The notes under the pieces were generated by a model that searched no databases, was not told the DNA's origin, and saw only the letters and a list, made by a program, of their open reading frames with translations. From contig JAJEKV010000026.1 of assembly GCA_021234155.1 (NCBI GenBank), positions 620,001 through 684,000 of the forward strand: a stretch of 64,000 bases of DNA. The letters are read 5' to 3'. The DNA is from Isoetes taiwanensis. Lineage: Eukaryota; Streptophyta; Lycopodiopsida; Isoetales; Isoetaceae. This document shows, piece after piece, positions 23,679 to 33,969 of the stretch. Position numbers and translations under genes: made by a program. Every line of letters starts with the position of its first letter. Position 1 is the stretch's first letter.

Positions 23679-25284
23679 ATGGCCATGGCTTCCAAGGTAA
23701 TTGCTTCTTGCTGCCTCCGAGTACCCAAATCCAATTTCCTTCCTCCTCAAATTTCTCTTCTTTGTAATGCAAAAAAAGGATTGGGCAGTAGTAGCAGAGG
23801 TTGCTGCTACAACGTTGATGTATTGCAGCTCTTTGTTGTAGCTTCTTCCGAAGGTTTAGTTCAGGGCCATAAGAAACGGAAATTATTTAGTCTCGTCAGC
23901 GTTTTAAATGGGCAGCCTCGCCATAGCTCATTTCATGAAGGGCAAGAAGGGGTTCTTATGGTCTGCAAGGCTGTTTCTGAGGATCCCATTAAAAATTTAG
24001 AGGAGGATGAGGCAGATGAAGAAGATAAGACAGAGTTGGGCATGCAAGATACTGGGACAACCCAAACCGAAGTGGCCTCTAAGAAAAGCAAATCCGAATC
24101 CATTAGCTGGCTTCCAGATTGGTTAAATTTCTCAGCCGATGATGCAAAAACTGTGGTTATTGCATTTGCAGTCTCTATGTTATTTAGATCGTTCATTGCA
24201 GAACCTAGATTTATACCATCTCTTTCTATGTATCCAACATTCGAAGTTGGTGACCGAATTATAGCCGAGAAGGTATGTTGTATTCAGATGGTAATAATAT
24301 TTGCTGCAGCTTTATATAGTAACCCGCATGATTTGTTTTATGTCTTTCAGGTCTCTTATTATTTCAGAACACCAAAAGTAAATGATATTGTTATCTTCAA
24401 GGCTCCAGAGGCTCTTCAGGTGCATAATTAACTTCCTGGTTAGTGACTGAAAAGACATACTTTTGATATGTTTTTTCCTCAAGCATCTAGTATATGTATA
24501 AATTGCATTGTGGATGTTGGGGCGATGGTCAAGGCTGTGCAGATCCTTGTACTTCACATGCGTAGTTGATGCTTGCTTTCCATCCCTGCATTATTAGTAT
24601 ACATACCATGAAACATATACCAAATCACCATGTCCTAGACAACTGAGATAGGACTAACACTACAAGCAGCTGCTTTTTTTGGTTGCAACAGAAGAGTGGC
24701 TACACAGCTGCTGATGTTTTTATCAAGAGAATAGTTGCAAAAGCTGGTGATATTGTGGAGGTAAGTCTCTCTTCTGCCTCTTTTTCTAGTTGGCCATATG
24801 TAATCTTGACAGTTCTTTGCGTTATGTCAAGGTTCACAATGGAAAACTAGTAGTAAATGGAATTGTCCAAACCGACAATTACGTTGCAGAGGCTCCTGCA
24901 TATGACATGAACCCTGTTGTAAGTAATTGGTTAGGTTCAATTTACTTTTTAGCAGTGTAGAAAACATTGCAGCAATCTGTGACTTTGGATGGTTTTGCAG
25001 CATGTTCCTGATGGTTACGTGTTTGTTATGGGAGATAATAGGAACAATAGTTATGATTCACATATTTGGTAAGCTCCAATAGATAAAGCAAATTGTCTTT
25101 TTCTCCAGATAACCTTTAAGCACTTCCAAATGTGTGCAGGGGACCATTACCTGTCAAAAATATTATTGGGAGATCTATTGTGCGGTACTGGCCACCTAAT
25201 CGTCTTGGAAGCACAATCTTGGAAAGCGAGATAACTGATAGCAAGCAAATAGAAGATCATCAAATTATATTGAGGCCAAACTGA
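23679..25284 (+). CDS. PLSP1: Chloroplast/thylakoid type I signal peptidase (Plsp1/TPP-like)
   Basis: This serine endopeptidase cuts thylakoid-transfer and envelope signal peptides in chloroplasts. Six exons join in frame: 23,679-24,272, 24,351-24,419, 24,692-24,760, 24,832-24,918, 25,001-25,068 and 25,140-25,284, all with GT..AG introns. The product has 343 residues, close to known plant members. The first 60 or so residues look like a plastid transit peptide, an acidic stretch lies near 105-120, and one membrane segment spans about 157-173. Box B is PSLSMYPTF with nucleophile Ser183; box D is KRIVAKAGD with general base Lys233; box E is [16 protein letters not shown] (284-299). All catalytic residues are present, so it should be active. 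No neighbour suggests a functional link. Thylakoid versus envelope isoform cannot be decided. Symbol by family resemblance. Confidence 0.93.
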
Positions 25285-25435
25285 TTCTTTATGCAAAGGC
25301 ACAGATTTATATTGATATCAGGAGACAGGCAGCTACTGTTTGGTTCTCCATGTATGTTACAAAAGAGCATATCTCATTGGCAATATGCTGCACTATCTGG
25401 CATTCTACAAGGACAAAGATGAGTTTTTTCCTTGT

Positions 25436-25441
25436 AATAAA
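25436..25441 (+). terminator. Possible polyadenylation signal (AATAAA)
   Basis: AATAAA lies about 150 bp after the stop codon of the signal peptidase gene, at a usual distance for a plant 3' UTR. No transcript evidence is available here. Confidence 0.35.
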
Positions 25442-25793
25442 TTGAGCAATTTTTCTCGTCCTGATTATTCTGATCAGCTGAAGCAGAGATACATGCTTCT
25501 GCCCTTCTTCAAGGTCCAATGACACCCAATCTACAAAATATATGTCACCTCTTTATAAAATACTATTACAGGAATCCATGAAGTTCTATTAAAAATCATA
25601 ATCATTAATTGGTCACTTCAAGCTAACACTCGAAATCTACCCAGCATGAGTTATTTTTATTAACAAATTTGCATCATGATCAAACCAGAAGGAACTCTTT
25701 AAATATGTGCTAGATAATTGCCTAGGGTAGGCGTGTTGCTGCTAACTGGTTTCACACAAGAAACACGACGCTTAGTCCGCAAGATGGTGGGCC

Positions 25794-26283
25794 ATGGGGT
25801 TCACGGAATTACTGCTTCCACACAAGAAACAAGAGGTCTATATCTGTGATGAGGTTGACAGCATTGCCTCCGTCAATCTGCACATAAGTAATTTGTTGAT
25901 TCCCAACAGTTGCATGAACTGTGGGTATGGAAGTGGCTATCGCGCCAAACTGTGTGGCTATCGCGCCAAACAAGAACAGTGGGGAGTGGTAATTATTCCC
26001 TGAGGGCATGACATAACTTTAAAATAATAGAGGGACTGAGGGGAATTTTGATTTTGGCAAGCTCTTCTTGTAGCTCCAAGGGAACTTGAGCTAAGGGATC
26101 AGCATGATCCAATGATGCGGGTGCCTGAGGCATCGACGCAGAAACTTTCTTTAAGAGTTCAACGTCGGCAGCAATGTTGGAATATGGCTGAGTGCGTGAG
26201 GGGATCTTAGACGTGGAGTTATCTATGAAAGGAGCACGACCATTGAGGGGTGCTGCATGGCAGTCCCTAGTCGGTTGCGCCAA
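25794..26283 (-). pseudogene. Scrap of a Ty3/gypsy gag-protease region
   Basis: On the minus strand one frame reads PLELQEELAKIKIPLSPSII (about 26,085-26,026), like the gag/pol linker of plant gypsy elements. After a frame change comes TVHATVGNQQITYVQIDGGN followed by AVNLIT (about 25,925-25,845), which resembles a retroviral-type aspartic protease with DGG in place of DTG/DSG. Nothing of RT or LTRs is seen near it. Confidence 0.5.
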
Positions 26284-26299
26284 GAGAGATCCGTTCTCT

Positions 26300-27461
26300 G
26301 GGAAGTGAGACGAGCCAAGACTTGAACACTAAAGAAAAAAATAGCGTTAGCTATGGTTGTCTCTATGAATTTTACCTAACCTCAGTATATAAAGTCAAGT
26401 AAGGTATAGGATAAAGCACATGATGTAATATAGATTAAGTCATAGCAAGAATATTTAAAGCTCTGGGCTAGGGATGTCGATAACTTAACATTATTACCTT
26501 CACCTAAGAAATATCAAAGGTGATAGTGGATTAGAATCCAATTCAAGGGAAAGATGAGGCGATGACTAGACGGACCAATCTCATCACAGAAATGAGAAAG
26601 ATGGTGACTGGAAGTTTGAGAACTCAAAAGCCAAAACGGAAGAAGTAAGACCGGCAAAAACAAGACTTAGCTCAAAGATCTGACAAAAACCATGCAGTAA
26701 CGATCCTAGTCAGTTGATAGGTCAATATACATATTTAGATATATACACATACATGCTTGGGATGCATGCAGCATGGAGAGCAGATAAGCAAGGGTTTTAC
26801 CTCTTTGGAAAAGAATTTTCGCAAGAGCTTTTGCATATTGTGAAGGCAGAAGGAGAAATTTCTATGCAGTTTTGTTGGCTTAAATTTGGAGCATCATATC
26901 TCGATGACCAGAGAACTTTTTTAGGCGATTTTTTTTTAATTTATTTATTAGCACACCAGCCTAACCAAGCCTACAAACTTTCTTGCAATTCTAACCTATC
27001 CACGTGTAACTTCCATGTCATCAAAATCTGATGTGCCTTATTTTGCACCATTAGATCTCTGTTTTTTGCAAATCTAAGGCCAGGGAAATTAGAAAATCGG
27101 TAAAAAAATGAGGGCAGAGATGGAAAGGATCATCAAATAACTTCCTTATGCTATCGATTCCATGTTTTTTGCACTCCGGAAAGAAGCCATAGAGATCGAC
27201 CATTTGGTAAACGCCTTCCCTTCTTTGTTTTCCTTTTCATGGGCATGCGCTCGTGTTTAGAGCAGTTTTTCTGGCTATGCCATGCTCCGGCACTCATCCT
27301 AAGGCCATTTGCCATAAATTGGGAGGCAATTTTCTAAAGCCTGTTTCATTTATAAAAAATGAATCTTGTGGGCGATACGCCATTGCCTCCTTCCATGGTG
27401 ACAATGCATCAGGAGAGCATATCTACGTTTCTGGATGGAGGCTGGCCTAACAAGGTAATTC
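26300..27461. other. No identified gene between the gypsy scrap and the young gypsy element
   Basis: Short open frames at 26,714-27,031 and 27,253-27,450 show no known domain. A frame from about 27,379 runs through the pre-insertion site of the gypsy element and continues at 33,611, so the element may have split a formerly continuous sequence. Confidence 0.4.
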
Positions 27462-27466
27462 TTGCA

Positions 27467-28114
27467 TGATACAATGAAAGAAAATTTAACCAATTCAAAC
27501 AACTAAATACTAATAAAAGTTCCACTTCAATCTTTAGAAGGGTTTAACCACCCAACCGGGCCAGGCTTGTTTAGCAGGAAATCGTTATCCCGCCTTTCAA
27601 ACGCAATCAAAACTCTAAAAAGAGACTAGAGGCAAGATCGATCAACACCGATCATAATAAGGCGGAAGGACTATTAGGGTACTCAACTCGGATTTTCCAG
27701 ATGTTCAGAACAGAAGGAAGCGGATGCATTTATAGGCAGAAGAAGCTATTTCTGATTTCGCCCTTTTCGAATCTAAAATATCTGTCTAAAAGGTCTGAAA
27801 TGCTAAATAACTAAGATCCGACCCAAAATATCTAGATTCCAATCTTAGGATGGGCCGAATCAACCTTTTTCTGCAGATCCCGGAAGCTCTGATACAAACG
27901 ACCTATTTTCGGCTGAAGGGTCCGCGACCCGTTATCAGCCACGCCAACATTTAAACCTTTAAATTGAACCATTGGTTTTATTTCATGAACCTACCCTTCA
28001 AATGTTATACTAAAAGTAATAAACTACCCTTTATTATTTCCTAGCCCTTGAAACTCTATTTCCAACTACGTTTTTGCCTGAGCCACTCCCCCAAGCCGGC
28101 TTTAAGCCGTAACA
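27467..28114 (-). repeat. LTR of the gypsy element (3' LTR in element orientation)
   Basis: It is 648 bp and begins TGATACAATG on the plus strand and ends CCGTAACA. It is nearly identical to 32,958-33,605. The duplicated target TTGCA lies just before it. Confidence 0.95.
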
Positions 28115-28129
28115 ATCCTTCCCTTCCCG
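28115..28129 (-). other. Polypurine tract of the gypsy element
   Basis: Read on the minus strand this is GGGAAGGGAAGGAT directly next to the LTR. It is where second-strand synthesis would be primed. Confidence 0.75.
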
Positions 28130-28184
28130 AGGTTAAACGTCCCCGTTAACTTCGAGGGAAAAATCGTCTATCCTTATTCGTCTA

Positions 28185-28350
28185 AGATTATTTAATTCGA
28201 TAACCTCAGTTCCTTTAGAGGGTACGGATTTCTCATTTCAATTCAGTTAGAAATGACCTCAATTCCTTTAGAGGATTTTCGTTCCCTTACCTCAATTCCT
28301 TTAGAGGATTTTCGTTCCCTTTTCCGTTAGGGATGATCTCAATTCAGTTA
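28185..28350. repeat. Tandem repeats in the 3' untranslated part of the gypsy element
   Basis: Units of about 35 bp containing CTCAATTCCTTTAGAGGATT (complete twice at about 28,257-28,325, with diverged units on either side) lie between the polypurine tract and the end of the polyprotein. Such repeats are common in this position and often differ in number between copies. Confidence 0.7.
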
Positions 28351-28493
28351 GAGGTCTTAACATCTTTACAATCGTTGGTAAAGAACTTAATAATACTATG
28401 CATAGCAATACTTACGTATTTAAATAAAGCAATTGCAAATATAATAATATGGAATTCCAAATATAATGTTTGAAGGTCTGTGAACTTTGCCTA

Positions 28494-29280
28494 TTATTCT
28501 TGCAAAGTTCTTTCATATTCTTCCACCAAGGAATTGTATTCTTTTAATTGAGTCTTAGAATACCATACCGCATTGGTGGACGGATGAAATTTAAATTTCA
28601 CGAGATACCTTCGATAAGAGGAACTTCTGGTCTCCTTATCTTGATGTGTCAATATTTTCTCCGGTTCCAACACCTCTTCATCATCTTTAATGTTGGGAGG
28701 TTCCGATTGCTCCATTCTCTGCAAAATCTCAGGAGAAATTTCACTTCCCTTATAGGGTTTTAGAATTCCCACATTAAAAACTGGGTGCAAGTTAGTCCAT
28801 TTCCCATATAAATGTAAACGATAAGCATTCTCACCGACTTTGTCGTCAATTTGGAATGGACCATAATACCTAGGGGCCAGTTTTACATACCGATTTCCCA
28901 TCTTCCGTAGACGCTTCTTTGGAAGATGAATCCAAACCCATTGATCTTTTTTGTAAACAACCCTTTTTCGTTTCTTTGCAAGTTTGGAAGCCATCAATTC
29001 CTGACTTTTCTGGATTCGCGCCTTTACCTCTCGCAAAATATCTGCAAAGTTTGTAGTGGCTTCATCGGAAGCAGGTACTTCTCCACCTAGTTTCGCAATT
29101 GGAGATTCCAAAGAATATCTATATACTACTTCAAAAGGAGTTCTTTGGGTAACTGAGTGCACCGTGTTATTATAGGCAAACTCCAATAGATAAAGATATT
29201 CTTCCCACTGGCTTTTCCTTTCAGAAACATAAGATCTCAGCATATCTTCAATAACTCGATTAACAACCTCAGACTGACCA
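28494..29280 (-). pseudogene. Gypsy integrase C-terminal half with chromodomain-like end
   Basis: The frame starts (after a one-base loss near 29,282) with GGQSEVVNRVIEDML, where E is the last catalytic acid of integrase. It continues through WEEYLYLLEFAYNNTVH and the PRYYGPFQIDDKVGENAYRL block and ends with a module reading RYLVKFKFHPSTNAVW (about 28,625-28,575). That last module has the spacing of a chromodomain, used by chromoviruses to aim insertion at chromatin marks. It ends at 28,494 with a stop. The rest of integrase is in another frame upstream. Confidence 0.8.
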
Positions 29281-29282
29281 CC

Positions 29283-29860
29283 GTTTGGGGATGATATGCA
29301 GTGGAAAACTTTAAAGTCGTGCCTAAGTTTTTCATAAGTCCACCCCAAAATTTGCTACATAATAGGGGATCCCTATCTGTTATGATTGCATCTGGCATCC
29401 CATGGACCTTAAATATTTCCTTCAAGAAAATCTTGCTTGCTTGCGGAGCAGTCATGCTAGATTTACAAGGAATAAAATGAGCATGTTTAGACAACCTGTC
29501 TACTACTGTCCAAATTTGATCATTCTTGTGAACAGTCCTTGGTAACCCTTGAATAAAGTCCATGGTGATATGCTTCCATGGTTTTTCTGGAATAGGCAAA
29601 GGCTGTACTAATCTGGCAGGCTTACCAGTAGAAGCTTTTGTTTGTTGACAAATAAGACATGCTTCGACATATTTTCTTACATCTCTTTCAAGCTTTGGCC
29701 AAAAGAAACATCGTTTAACGGTTGCCAAAGTAGCTTGAATTCCTCTATGACTAGAGTATGGAGGTTCATGACATTCCTGTATAACCTTCAACCTGTATGC
29801 TTGTGTAACACAAGTACGATTTCGATAGAATAGTAATCCATATGGATTCTATACTCTGCC
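29283..29860 (-). pseudogene. Gypsy integrase zinc-binding domain and catalytic core
   Basis: The frame includes the HHCC zinc finger (HEPPYSSH..CLICQQ, about 29,770-29,640) and the core with D in ITMDFIQGL and D in IITDRDPLLCSKFW. It breaks at YHPQT, one base short of the usual YHPQT-GGQSE junction. The frame upstream is joined to RNase H by another shift near 29,855. Both breaks are single-base changes. Confidence 0.82.
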
Positions 29861-32225
29861 AAAGGATCTCTTCCATCCTTTTGTACCTGTGCATACGGAG
29901 TAGCAAAGGAGGGGTCGTTCACATATTCTTCTTTCATAGGTTCTAAATCAACAAATTCTGCTACAGATATAGCTTGAATACTTATCCGACTTAATGCATC
30001 TGCAACCTGGTTCTCCTTTCCAGGCTTATATTCAAGCTGCATCCCTTCAAAATCCTTTATAGTGTCAATGAGCTTTAATTGCCGTGCATTGATAATATCC
30101 TGCATTTGTATATGTTTCAAACTTTGCTGATCAAAGCGAGCTACAAACTTAGATCCCATAAGATAATGTCTCCACTTCTTGAGTGCATGAACTAAGGCAA
30201 TCAATTCCTTTTCATAAGTGCTATACTTTTGCTCTAATGGTTTGAGCATTCGGCTGATATAAGCTAATGGATGTCCATCTTGCATCAATACTGCACCAAT
30301 AGCATTTCCACTTGCATCCGAACAAACTGTAAAAGGCTTATTCCAATCAGGTAGCACTAATACCGATTCAGTTGCCATGTTCTCTTTCAGAATTCGGAAA
30401 GCTTCCTCGGCTTCCGGATTCCAAACAAAGGGGGTATCTTTCTTTAAAAACCTGCTAAGAGGAAGGGTTATTTTTGCAAAATCCTTCACAAATCTTCGAT
30501 AGTAAGTGCACAACTGCACAAAAGATCGTAAATCCTTGAGGTTTTCAGGCCGTGGCCAATCAATAATAACCTTAATCTTTTCGGGATCCATCTGTATGCC
30601 TTCTTTGGATATGATATGACCTAAATATCCAACTTCTTGCATAAAGAACCTGCTTTTGGACTCATTAACAAACAGCTTATTTTGCCTCAGAAGGTCAAAA
30701 ACCTGTTGAAGATGTTGCTTATGCTCCTCAATAGTTCTACTGTATATAAGTATATCGTCAAAGAAGACTACAACACTTTTCCCTAAGACAGGTGCTAGAA
30801 CTCTCCCCATAAGTCGACAGAAAGTTGCCGGAGCATTGGTCAGACCAAAAGGCATTACACGAAACTCATAGTGACCAAAAGTTGTTCTGAATGCCGTTTT
30901 ACCAATGTCTTCTTCCTTTATTCGGATTTGATGATATCCCGATTTCAAATCAATTTTGCTAAATATGCAAGCACCTCGTAATTCATCAAATAGGTCATCT
31001 ACTCTGGGCACTGGGAATTTATCCTTAATAGCCAACTTATTAAGAGCTCTATAATCCACACACATTCTATATCCCTTATCTTTCTTTTTGATAAGAATAA
31101 CAGGTGCGCCAAAAGGGGAACAGCTTGACCGTATTAGCTGTCGTTCTAACATCTCTGCTATCTGTTTCTCAAGCTCTAATTTCTCAAAATGGCTGACTCT
31201 ATAAGGCGCCCTGTTTGGAGGTTTAGCATTTTCTTGCAACTGTATAGCATGATCCTCTGGACGATGAGGAGGTAGATCTAAAGTTTCCTCATCTTTGAAG
31301 AGATCGTCGAATTGTCTCAGAAAACTGTACAACTCGAGAGACACCTGTGATGGAGGGTCAGAGTTTCTCAAGTAAATAAAGTATGATCCAGCTTCGCCCT
31401 GTATTAACTTCTTAGTTTCAGAGTATGTCAGTAGGGGTTCAGCTTGAGATGTGGAATCTGTACACAACTTCAAAGGTTGCCCTTCAACCATTATAGTTAT
31501 TGTCTTTTCCCTGTAATTAGGTCGGGCATCATACTGTTCTCGCCATCCAATTCCTAATATCACGTCCATAGTTCCTAGAGGGGCCATAATCAAAACTCTT
31601 TCTTCAAAATACTGCCCTATTTGGATGGGAGCTACCACATATTTATCACACTGGTTCCTAGGACCTTTCAAACCCTGCACCACTGTGATTTTTGTTTGCA
31701 AATCACAGATAGGTAATCCTAATTTGTACACCAAGTCCTGCGAGATAAAATCATGTGTTGAACCATCATCAAGTAAAACAGTCACATCTTGACCTTTTAC
31801 TGAACCTTTCATTTTAAACAGCCATGCTTCTGAAGACCCTGTATCGTCTTCTGACAAATTCTTTAGGTATGCAATTTGCAGTCTCCCTTTTTCCTGCTCA
31901 ATGGCTGCAAGCTTTCCTTTATTTCTTTCCTCTCCTTCCCTGGAAGTTTCGGGTCTATCTTCCACATGGTGAGATTGAGTAACTTGCCTTTCCTTAGGCG
32001 GCGACTCTTTAAACTGCACTTTCTTTGTATTTTTATCTGCGGGGGTTGTATTCTTCGGGCAGTTGGATTGATAACGTGGACCCCCACAATTATAACATCC
32101 AGTCTTTGGCCCTTTACTCTGTTCCTGTTTGGACTTCTGTCCGTTATTAGAGTGTTTTCCATTTCTCCCGTTAAACCTGGTCTTACGCTCTTCACGGCCC
32201 CTTTTATTTTTCTTATCTCTTTGAA
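29860..32225 (-). pseudogene. Gypsy zinc knuckle, protease, reverse transcriptase and RNase H
   Basis: A frame open over most of this span encodes, in order, a modified knuckle (CYNCGGPRYQSNC, about 32,100-32,060, with Y in the H position), the protease (VLLDDGSTHDF, with D-D-G in place of D-S/T-G), the RT (FSKIDLKSGYHQIRI, then FFDDILIYS as the YVDD-type catalytic site at about 30,760) and RNase H (FTVCSDASGNAIGAVL about 30,320; EKELIALVHALKKWRHYL about 30,205; DQQSLKHI). Every RT and RNase H core motif is present. The odd protease triad and the frame breaks on both sides argue against present activity, although the middle part is intact. Confidence 0.9.
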
Positions 32226-32918
32226 GAGTTCGTGTTCACCCAAGTTCCTAACTTGTGAACCTAGATGACTAAATTTCATGTAATATTTGGACACTGTTTC
32301 ACCATCATCCTGCTTAACAAGGTCCCATTCTTTTTGCAATATCCTGTAATAGTTTGCAGGCAGGTAATGGGCTTCAAATGCACTACGAAAAACTGCCCAT
32401 GAATTAACTTCAGGTTGCATCAATCTGCGACCTTGCCACCAAACTTGAGCTTGTTCATCTAAATAGGTATCCATGGCTTGCAGTTTCTCTTGCTCGGTCG
32501 CATTAACCCTCTCAAAGAACTTTTTCCATATCCCCAGGAAACTTATTACTTGCATGGGCTTGACAGACACTCCGCCAATAAAGTATGGCAGATCAACTTT
32601 TTCCAACCATTTAGGAGCCTTTTCCTTTTTAGTTGGAGTATTAGTTTCAGCAGTCATCAGAGGCTCTGGGTTGGCGGTCTCTGGCGGTGGATTTTCGGGT
32701 GGTGGTGGATGAGCAGGTGGAGGATCTCTAGGTAATGGAGGTGGCTGGGCATTACTGGGAAGGAAGCCATAGAGTAGAGCAATCTGCTCTAATTTGTTCT
32801 GATAATCTTCTGGGGATGTAGGCTGTGGCAGCGCTATCTGAGTAGCAATAAAATCTGCAGTTCTTAAGGCCTGTTGGTATTGCTCTTCAGGGATATTGTA
32901 ACGGTGTGCCATCGTCAT
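32220..32918 (-). pseudogene. Gypsy gag (start at 32,918), frame lost near 32,225
   Basis: I choose the ATG at 32,918 (MTMAHRYN..), 21 bp downstream of the PBS. A proline-rich stretch (PPPLPRDPPPAHPPPPENPP) is followed by the capsid-like part with QAQVWWQGRRLM and FEAHYLPANYYRILQKEWDL, typical of Retrotrans_gag. The zinc knuckle and the protease continue in a different frame from about 32,225. This break could be a programmed shift or a plain indel; I think an indel more likely because the element has two other breaks. Confidence 0.85.
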
Positions 32919-32939
32919 AGTCACAGGTTCAAGAGCGGA

Positions 32940-32954
32940 CTGGCTCTGATACCA
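32940..32954 (-). other. Primer binding site for initiator tRNA-Met (3' end)
   Basis: Read on the minus strand this is TGGTATCAGAGCCAG, matching the 3' end of plant initiator tRNA-Met over 15 bases, three bases inside the 5' LTR. First-strand synthesis would start here. Confidence 0.92.
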
Positions 32955-32957
32955 AAT

Positions 32958-33605
32958 TGATACAATGAAAGAAAATTTAACCAATTCAAACAACTAAATA
33001 CTAATAAAAGCTCCACTTCAATCTTTAAAAGGGTTTAACCACCCAACCGGGCCAGGCTTGTTTAGCAAGAAATCGTTATCCCACCTTTCAAACGCAATCA
33101 AAACTCTAAAAAGAGACTAGAGGCAACATCGATCAACACCGATCATAATAAGGCGGAAGGACTATTAGGGTACTCAACTCGGATTTTCCAGATGTTCAGA
33201 ACAGAAGGAAGCGGATGCATTTATAGGCAGAAGAAGCTATTTCTGATTTCGCCCTTTTCGAATCTAAAATATCTGTCTAAAAGGTCTGAAATGCTAAATA
33301 ACTAAGATCCAACCCAAAATATCTAGATTCCAATCTTAGGATGGACCGAATCAACCTTTTTCTGCAGATCCCGGAAGCTCTGATACAAACGACCTATTTT
33401 CGGCTGAAGGGTCCGCGACCCGTTATCAGCCACGCCAACATTTAAACCTTTAAATTGAACCATTGGTTTTATTTCATGAACCTACCCTTCAAATGTTATA
33501 CTAAAAGTAATAAACTACCCTTTATTATTTCCTAGCCCTTGAAACTCTATCTCCAACTGCGTTTTTGCCTGAGCCACTCCCCCAAGCTGGCTTTAAGCCG
33601 TAACA
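32958..33605 (-). repeat. LTR of the gypsy element (5' LTR in element orientation)
   Basis: It is 648 bp and nearly identical to the LTR at 27,467-28,114, with about ten differences counted by eye. TTGCA follows at 33,606-33,610. Confidence 0.95.
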
Positions 33606-33779
33606 TTGCATCCCAGTGCTGTCTTTCTAACGAAGTTCCTCGGCCTGTTTTTAATTCTTTTCAGTCCATTAGATTCCACAGAATGTCCCAAGAACTCCAG
33701 ATATCAAACATACCGAGCACCATAATCCAGCTGAAAAGTTTAGAAAAGGGATTCTCATTTTCTGGTTTCGAGTGAGGCC

Positions 33780-33961
33780 TTGGATTCTTTTGTTGTTCAG
33801 TATTGTATTGAGGACATCATCCACGCCTTACGAAATTGCAGAAGGAAAAGGAATTTAGTTTCTGCTAAGGGCATCCATACGCAGGTTTGTTGTGATGGAC
33901 AGGAGACCCATAAAGTTTTGGGGAGCTTTATCGTGCCAATGTTGGTAGATTGTGGCAGTTA
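33780..33961 (+). pseudogene. Fragment resembling the start of a PPR (organellar RNA-binding) protein
   Basis: The plus strand reads IEDIIHALRNCRRKRNLVSA, then KGIHTQVCCDGQETHKVLGS followed by FIVPMLVDCGS and a TAA. This fits the opening of plant PLS-type pentatricopeptide proteins, where the usual layout is LL..C...K.L..G..IH....G......L...LV.MY..CG. Only about two repeats are present and nothing continues it. It lies 170 bp past the gypsy insertion. A relic, a captured piece or a gene cut by a frameshift are all possible. Confidence 0.45.
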
Positions 33962-33969
33962 ATAATTGT

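Larger units (their letters stand above)
27462..33610 (-). mobile_element. Complete Ty3/gypsy chromovirus-type LTR retrotransposon, recently inserted
   Basis: This 6.1-kb element lies on the minus strand. Two 648-bp LTRs (27,467-28,114 and 32,958-33,605) start TG and end CA as read here, and the 5-bp duplication TTGCA flanks it (27,462-27,466 and 33,606-33,610). By eye about ten base differences separate the LTRs (about 1.5 percent), nearly all transitions, so the insertion is young. A PBS for initiator tRNA-Met and a purine tract are in place. The order gag, protease, RT, RNase H, integrase, chromodomain-like end is that of Ty3/gypsy chromoviruses. The polyprotein frame is broken at about 32.23, 29.86 and 29.28 kb, so this copy is probably inactive unless those are sequence errors. 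Confidence 0.95.
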
